Below are positions 14,101 through 16,036 of a DNA stretch of 16,036 bases, piece after piece. Position 1 is the first letter of the stretch; every line of letters starts with the position of its first letter. A model generated the notes under the pieces. That model was given only the letters and a program-made list of their open reading frames with translations, had not been told where the DNA came from and searched no databases. A program made the translations under genes and the position numbers. The DNA is taken from assembly GCA_028565635.1 (NCBI GenBank), contig JAOXYB010025181.1:1-16036 (forward strand), in the 5' to 3' direction. The stretch is from Phoronis ovalis (Eukaryota; Phoronida; Phoronidae).

Positions 14101-15022
14101 ACAGTCATTGTCTCCATCACAAAACCAAGCTCTTGTAATACACTTTCCATTCTTACAACGAAACTTGGTTCCATTGTACTCCACACCGCTGCAAGTCCGG
14201 GGAGGCAAAGTCGCTAAAACATAACATTAGAATAGGAAGTAAGTAACATTTACATGCAAGCTGCATCACAAAAGGCAAAGTTGCTAATGAGGCCCTTCAT
14301 TAATCGGTCTAAAGCAAAGATGAAAGCATATCTCAAAAATAATCAAAATGTCTAGATTTGTCCAAATAAGAGGCACTACCATGTATAGAAGCTGTCTTTC
14401 TATTATGTTGGACACTGCTAGAAAGGATTTCGTAAGAATCCAGATTTTATAACATTTTTTTTCCCCGTGAATAATGCTTCCTTTATGAAGAGTGACACGC
14501 ACAGAGTTTCTAAAAGGATACATTACATTTAGCTTATTACCACTTGCAATGATGGTGTTGCATTGTACGTCACAAATAGTATTTTGATTTCAGACATCAA
14601 TTTAAATAATCAAAGGTACATGTACAACATAAGTTGTAGGTTGCGGTAGGAGTATGTATGGTTGTTTAAATTGCATAGTAATAACTACCAGCTTTTGCAT
14701 GTCTACTTTAACAACAAACGAAGAAGAATGAACTAAATGAGGACAAAGATGCAGATCTCGGCAAACTCTAATAAAATTCACTCACCACATCCCTCTTCAT
14801 CAGAATTATCTTCACAGTTGCTTTCACCATCACATCGATAAATATTTGAGATACAATACTGTGTAGTCTTACACATGAATTGTGTAGTGTTGTCACAAGT
14901 GTATGTGCACCCTCTTTCATCTGAGCCATCTCCACAGTCATTCTCACGATCGCATACATAACTCCGTGGGATGCAACGGGCATTGTCGCATGTGAACTGC
15001 ATGAAGGTACAATTGGAGTAGT
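2074..15022 (-). CDS. Lrp1: LRP1-type low-density lipoprotein receptor-related protein, partial (20 internal exons)
   Basis: Large endocytic receptor of the LDL receptor family, partial at both ends. Exons in transcript order: 15022-14786, 14213-14073, 13922-13686, 13382-13257, 12911-12786, 11839-11645, 10962-10758, 10378-10202, 9785-9638, 9252-9030, 8598-8371, 7947-7764, 7344-7229, 6197-5898, 5453-5331, 4780-4652, 4132-3998, 3316-3187, 2877-2602, 2198-2074. I set each boundary by hand from AG/GT sites; all junction phases agree and there is no internal stop. Seen: five LDLa repeats, EGF-EGF, then propeller-EGF, propeller-EGF, propeller. Family knowledge: LDLa repeats bind ligands with calcium, and YWTD propellers with EGF modules drive acid-dependent ligand release in endosomes. 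Strings such as [37 protein letters not shown] and CPHLMKL are close to my recollection of vertebrate LRP1 after ligand-binding cluster II, which favours LRP1 over LRP2, LRP4 or VLDLR. Signal peptide, membrane segment and NPxY tail are outside the window. Confidence 0.88.
2602..2877 (-). CDS. Lrp1: LRP1 exon 19 of window: propeller 3, blades 3-5
   Basis: 276 bases, phase 2 at both ends; acceptor TTTTCTTTCAG, donor GTAAGCAATT. Encodes [39 protein letters not shown], then [16 protein letters not shown]. The LYFCD strand carries a Cys where the family often has LYWCD. In propeller 1 the corresponding region is split over two exons, so this exon has lost, or never gained, one intron. NRT, NSS and NMT sequons are visible. 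Confidence 0.92.
3187..3316 (-). CDS. Lrp1: LRP1 exon 18 of window: propeller 3, blade 2
   Basis: 130 bases, phase 1 in, phase 2 out; acceptor GGTTGTTTGCAG, donor GTAAGCTG. Encodes [20 protein letters not shown], then [20 protein letters not shown] and KNG. NGS is a sequon. It ends in a split Gly codon exactly as the homologous exons of propellers 1 and 2 do. The intron before it, 3317-3997, shows nothing notable. Confidence 0.9.
3998..4132 (-). CDS. Lrp1: LRP1 exon 17 of window: propeller 3, blade 1
   Basis: 135 bases, phase 1 at both ends; acceptor TTGTGTTTAG, donor GTAAGAAAG. Encodes [20 protein letters not shown], then [20 protein letters not shown] and WVA, with Gly completed by the next exon. 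The R-VEGIAIDW(V/I)AG string is strongly LRP-like. The 5' splice cuts before NIYWTD, a position with no intron in propeller 1. Confidence 0.89.
4652..4780 (-). CDS. Lrp1: LRP1 exon 16 of window: start of propeller 3
   Basis: 129 bases, phase 1 at both ends; acceptor TTCTTTGGTAG, donor GTATGTAGC. Encodes [18 protein letters not shown] and [11 protein letters not shown]. No ATG-initiated open frame of notable length covers it; I found it because the domain series required a propeller opening here and the splice phases fit. The S-x-(I/V)DFHA end agrees with the LRP1 third propeller of this cluster. The intron before it, 4781-5330, shows no coding signal. Confidence 0.85.
5331..5453 (-). CDS. Lrp1: LRP1 exon 15 of window: EGF-like domain after propeller 2
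   Basis: 123 bases, phase 1 at both ends; acceptor TTTTTTATAG, donor GTGAGTGTT. Encodes [38 protein letters not shown]: a single EGF module with six cysteines. N-x-CSQLCLP is typical of LRP family EGF modules. An open frame continues past the donor on the same strand, but it leaves the domain after its sixth cysteine and is intronic. Confidence 0.92.
5898..6197 (-). CDS. Lrp1: LRP1 exon 14 of window: propeller 2, blades 4-6
   Basis: 300 bases, the longest exon seen, phase 1 at both ends. Acceptor CTTGTTTTGTAG, donor GTAAGTAACC. Encodes [20 protein letters not shown], then [19 protein letters not shown], and closes with [16 protein letters not shown]. The MKVYD-x-x-(V/I)QL string is the LRP1 propeller-to-EGF junction. 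YWTD motifs are relaxed to YWIN and YYAD. NIT and NFS sequons are present. Confidence 0.9.
7229..7344 (-). CDS. Lrp1: LRP1 exon 13 of window: propeller 2, blade 3
   Basis: 116 bases, phase 2 in, phase 1 out; acceptor CCTCTTTCAG, donor GTAAGTGAT. Encodes [19 protein letters not shown], then [19 protein letters not shown]. The Trp of the YWTD motif is lost (YISS). NSS is a sequon. The intron after it (6198-7228, 1031 bases) is the longest within the exon series; I see nothing in it beyond AT-rich sequence and short hairpins. Confidence 0.88.
7764..7947 (-). CDS. Lrp1: LRP1 exon 12 of window: propeller 2, blade 2
   Basis: 184 bases, phase 1 in, phase 2 out. Acceptor TTTTTTCTAG, donor GTAAGGGT. 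Encodes [20 protein letters not shown], then [17 protein letters not shown] and [11 protein letters not shown]. The YWTD motif is degenerate (YFTS). An unpaired Cys sits in the NFCFAVD strand. Length and frame are intact, so this is divergence, not a broken exon. Confidence 0.88.
8371..8598 (-). CDS. Lrp1: LRP1 exon 11 of window: start of propeller 2
   Basis: 228 bases, phase 1 at both ends; acceptor TTTTCTTGTAG, donor GTAATAATT. Encodes [37 protein letters not shown], and KKLYWADKG. The FLL(F/Y)AR-x-EIRGVDL and FTVP-x-(V/I)DN patterns are LRP1-like. The acceptor could also be read three bases later (second AG), which would remove one residue without changing frame. Confidence 0.91.
9030..9252 (-). 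CDS. Lrp1: LRP1 exon 10 of window: propeller 1 closing strands plus EGF-like domain
   Basis: 223 bases, phase 0 in, phase 1 out; acceptor TTTATTTCAG, donor GTATGTAAAG. Encodes [30 protein letters not shown], then the EGF module starting [14 protein letters not shown] and closing with [16 protein letters not shown]. In propeller 2 the EGF has its own exon, so this exon fuses two units. Intron before it 385 bases, after it 431 bases; nothing notable seen in either. Confidence 0.92.
9638..9785 (-). CDS. Lrp1: LRP1 exon 9 of window: propeller 1, blade 5
   Basis: 148 bases, enters in phase 2 and leaves in phase 0. Acceptor GATTTCAG, donor GTTAGTAA. The first base completes Arg of YWIDAR-SD. It then encodes [39 protein letters not shown] and [11 protein letters not shown] is a sequon. 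This exon is the only one here ending in phase 0. Confidence 0.92.
10202..10378 (-). CDS. Lrp1: LRP1 exon 8 of window: propeller 1, blades 3-4
   Basis: 177 bases, phase 2 at both ends; acceptor GATGTTTAG, donor GTATGCCC. Encodes [19 protein letters not shown], then [20 protein letters not shown]. The WTDW and WPNGLTLDY motifs are the most conserved propeller strands of LRP family members. The open frame runs on past the donor, but the downstream residues have no family similarity, so I end the exon at 10202. Confidence 0.92.
10758..10962 (-). CDS. Lrp1: LRP1 exon 7 of window: propeller 1, blade 2
   Basis: 205 bases, enters in phase 1 and leaves in phase 2. Acceptor TTTTACAG, donor GTAATGCA. 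Encodes [21 protein letters not shown], then [16 protein letters not shown] and [15 protein letters not shown] is a sequon. The donor splits the Gly codon after DPKK, the same place and phase as in propellers 2 and 3. Confidence 0.92.
11645..11839 (-). CDS. Lrp1: LRP1 exon 6 of window: start of YWTD propeller 1
   Basis: 195 bases, phase 1 at both ends; acceptor CATTTTTCAG, donor GTAAGTCAC. Encodes [16 protein letters not shown], then [13 protein letters not shown] and [16 protein letters not shown], i.e. the first LY (YWTD) repeat of a six-bladed propeller. These strings are nearly those of vertebrate LRP1 as I recall them and are the strongest single support for the LRP1 call. The intron after it is 682 bases (10963-11644) with no coding signal seen. 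Confidence 0.93.
11998..12680. mobile_element. Foldback (MITE-like) element with arms of about 300 bases
   Basis: The 683-base segment is close to a full palindrome. Outer ends: attcacacttt at 11998 and aaagtgtgaat ending at 12680. Inner matched blocks: 12062-12089 against 12577-12604 (27 of 28 complementary), cacatgatta at 12115-12124 against 12543-12552, and 12185-12204 against 12467-12486 (19 of 20). Similarity goes on towards the middle near 12335 with more gaps. No open frame resembling a transposase is present, so it would be non-autonomous. Clear target-site duplications were not found. It sits in the intron between the second EGF exon and propeller 1. Confidence 0.82.
12786..12911 (-). 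CDS. Lrp1: LRP1 exon 5 of window: EGF-like domain 2
   Basis: 126 bases, phase 1 at both ends, the same length as the preceding EGF exon. Acceptor CTTTGCAG, donor GTGAATAA. Encodes [11 protein letters not shown] followed by a CSC-x-YELATD segment and a final Cys: the second EGF of the EGF pair that precedes the first propeller. Intron before it is 345 bases (12912-13256); intron after it is 946 bases and mostly occupied by a foldback repeat. Confidence 0.9.
13257..13382 (-). CDS. Lrp1: LRP1 exon 4 of window: EGF-like domain 1
   Basis: 126 bases, phase 1 at both ends; acceptor CTTTTTGCAAAG, donor GTAAGTGG. Encodes one six-cysteine EGF-like module with [20 protein letters not shown], including an NCT sequon. 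No DxD/NE calcium-binding signature precedes the first cysteine, so it reads as a non-calcium EGF module. The CSHNC and VCSCP-G stretches match the first EGF after LRP1 ligand-binding cluster II. Confidence 0.91.
13686..13922 (-). CDS. Lrp1: LRP1 exon 3 of window: last two LDLa repeats of the cluster
   Basis: 237 bases, phase 1 at both ends, donor GTAAGTTTTC. First module: [17 protein letters not shown], with Trp and acidic box intact. Second module: [21 protein letters not shown], where the usual Trp is Gln and the first Asp is Asn. The SDEG-x-C ending directly before the EGF pair resembles the final repeat of LRP1 cluster II as I recall it, which also lacks the Trp. That supports the position within the receptor. 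Same length and phase as the first exon (two LDLa modules in one exon), suggesting loss of the intron between modules or duplication of a two-module exon. Confidence 0.91.
14073..14213 (-). CDS. Lrp1: LRP1 exon 2 of window: one LDLa repeat
   Basis: 141 bases, phase 1 at both ends. Acceptor GTTTTAG, donor GTAAGTATT. Encodes a single LDLa module with [17 protein letters not shown], keeping both the ligand-contact Trp and the complete acidic calcium cage, so this looks like a competent ligand-binding repeat. An N-glycosylation sequon (NGT) lies in the first half. The intron before it is 572 bases (14214-14785) and shows no coding signal; the intron after it is only 150 bases, the shortest in the window. 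Confidence 0.92.
14786..15022 (-). CDS. Lrp1: LRP1 exon 1 of window: two LDLa repeats
   Basis: 237 bases, phase 1 at both ends, so it can be inserted or lost without changing frame. Acceptor is TTTTTCAG at 15023-15030; donor GTGAGT reads into 14785. It encodes two six-cysteine LDLa modules. The first has [13 protein letters not shown] and the second [13 protein letters not shown], the acidic calcium-binding box of the family. The usual Trp before the fourth cysteine is Tyr in both. In the second, an Asn stands where the first acidic residue before DC is usual. These are the most N-terminal modules visible; earlier repeats of the cluster should lie to the right of the window. Confidence 0.9.
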
Positions 15023-15130
15023 CTGAAAAAGTAGGATTCCGTTAATATATTTTTTGCACAATTTCATTGCTTCTTTGTCAAGAACTTGCAGTGTTCTACT
15101 AAATTTATCATAAGTATTGCTTAATACTCA

Positions 15131-15385
15131 TAATTAGCCGAGTTAGCAGTCTGACATGTAATCCGAAGTTCCAGAGTTCAAATTTGACCCAAAAATTCTT
15201 TCTGTGGTGGCTTGTTGAACAGTAATTCTTGAAAAGGTAATGCATCACATCACTCGGAAATTAAAATGAGTACAGGCTATGTTGACCAAATTTACAGTAT
15301 TATGGACAGAATACTGCTGCTTTGCGTATGCCTCCAGGAAGCTGAGATGATTCATGGAGTGAACAAGCCCTTAAGGTGGCAAGTA
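15131..15385 (+). mobile_element. Degraded tRNA-derived SINE-like head with following body
   Basis: On the plus strand 15135-15146 (tagccgagttag) resembles an RNA polymerase III A box and 15176-15186 (gttcaaatttg) a decayed B box, with ctgacatgtaatccgaag between them, wording typical of tRNA-derived SINE heads. Spacing between the boxes is about 30 bases, as expected. The 3' limit is a guess: sequence to about 15385 is less AT-rich than its surroundings and may be the SINE body. It is not a tRNA gene: no acceptor stem pairing or proper anticodon arm is visible. Confidence 0.5.
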
Positions 15386-15459
15386 TCAGTCGGTATATCT
15401 TATTCACATTTCATACCTCAAGTGTATTTTTAAAAAGTATACGATTCAAACTTTCTACA

Positions 15460-15895
15460 ATTAAATTTTTCTCTGAGTAGATCATGCTATTTTGGGTTAA
15501 AACATTAAATTTTTTATATGCAAAATAATTATTCAAAATATATTAAGTCAAAAAACCCTCAATAGATACAGTTGAAACTTTGCACAAATAACCTTTATAT
15601 AATACAAGTACAAAATATCTGAGATATTTGAAATTCTTCTTTGTTTAAAAGATTAAATATTAAAATTATGCATTAGAAAAATTAGCAAAATTGTGTCAAC
15701 AAAATTTTTAAAATGTGAGGCAGAGTTTGTAGCTATATATGTAAAGATTATTTGTGCTAAGTATCAAATACATATTCAGTTTGAGGGTTTTTGACATATT
15801 TTGTTGAATTCTGCATTTCAAAAATTTAACGTTTAACCCAAAATAAAAACCATACAGATCCCATGGCCTAATCAAGAGAAAAATAAATGACAATT
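15460..15895. mobile_element. Second foldback element in the upstream intron
   Basis: Two diverged arms face each other around 15670. Matched blocks: gtcaaaaaaccctcaa at 15547-15562 against ttgagggtttttgac at 15781-15795; the block starting tattttgggttaaaac at 15488 against 15819-15844 (one single-base gap); and 15581-15600 against 15737-15758 (acaaataa-c/t-cttta). The match weakens outside about 15460 and 15895, so the ends are approximate. It has no coding capacity that I recognise. It shows no obvious sequence match with the 11998-12680 element. Confidence 0.7.
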
Positions 15896-16036
15896 TCAAC
15901 AAGACAACGACGATTCGAAGAATCATCATTGTACGCTGTTTAAATTGGCTATTTGAGCAAAAGGAATTGCATATTATTAATATGAAGCATACATGTTTTA
16001 TAGTACAGTAGAAGTGATGAAAATGAGTTGGCGCAT

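Larger units (their letters stand above)
15023..16036. other. Intron upstream of the first visible LRP1 exon
   Basis: The exon ending at 15022 begins in phase 1 after a good acceptor, so an upstream exon must exist. I found no LDLa-coding exon in this stretch on the minus strand, so it lies to the right of the window. The stretch contains the SINE-like head and the second foldback element; the rest is AT-rich sequence without recognisable content. Confidence 0.6.

Noticed and set aside
2074-15022. Alternative identities LRP2, LRP4, LRP5/6, VLDLR
   Set aside because: LRP5/6 have the LDLa repeats after the propellers; VLDLR has one propeller; LRP2 and LRP4 share domain order over this stretch, but the strings [24 protein letters not shown] and the propeller-EGF joints fit LRP1 best from memory. 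A database search would decide.
14768-15067. 99-residue minus-strand frame overlapping the LDLa exon
   Set aside because: Different frame from the LDLa repeats; a shadow of the real exon.
15131-15205. Functional tRNA gene
   Set aside because: Only A-box and B-box-like strings are present; no acceptor stem or anticodon arm can be folded, and the B box is decayed.
15708-15929. Minus-strand open frame with a hydrophobic N-terminus, a candidate signal-peptide exon
   Set aside because: It lies in one arm of the second foldback element, the possible donors are poor or in the wrong phase for the exon at 15022, and the rest has no domain.
1-16036. CRISPR array, prokaryotic operon, or viral genes
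   Set aside because: No regularly spaced repeats, no ribosome-binding-site-led gene series and no viral domain seen; the split exons with GT-AG introns are eukaryotic.

Overview
The window is a piece of an animal (metazoan) nuclear genome. It is AT-rich and holds one intron-rich gene on the minus strand, with many short exons joined by GT-AG introns. The introns carry foldback repeats and a degraded tRNA-type SINE head. Gene style and repeats suggest an invertebrate; I cannot name the phylum from this sequence alone.

The gene is an LRP1-type low-density lipoprotein receptor-related protein, read from high to low coordinates. Twenty coding exons can be placed between 15022 and 2074. Their reading phases agree at all 19 junctions, and together they give 3561 coding bases with no stop (1186 complete codons plus partial codons at both ends). 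Domain order from the N-terminal side is: five LDL-receptor class A (LDLa) repeats (exons at 14786-15022, 14073-14213, 13686-13922), two EGF-like domains (13257-13382, 12786-12911), YWTD beta-propeller 1 (11645-11839 to 9030-9252) with its EGF module at the end of that last exon, YWTD propeller 2 (8371-8598 to 5898-6197) with its own EGF exon (5331-5453), and YWTD propeller 3 (4652-4780 to 2074-2198). The order LDLa cluster, EGF-EGF, then repeated propeller-EGF units, together with signature strings such as [31 protein letters not shown] and [10 protein letters not shown], matches the ligand-binding cluster II region of LRP1 and the propellers after it. Both gene ends lie outside the window: the N-terminal part to the right, and the remaining EGF/LDLa/propeller modules, membrane segment and cytoplasmic tail to the left.

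Regions: 1-2073 is non-coding (intron to the next 3' exon) and contains a C-run/G-run inverted repeat near 116-200. 2074-15022 holds the 20 exons, with introns of 150 to about 1030 bases. The intron at 11840-12785 is mostly filled by a 683-base foldback element. 15023-16036 is the intron upstream of the first visible exon and holds a SINE-like tRNA head followed by a second foldback element. No complete gene, RNA gene, CRISPR array, viral gene or second protein-coding gene was found. I see no new biological system. The points of interest are the gene-structure fossils shared by the propellers, the degenerate second propeller, and the intronic repeats.
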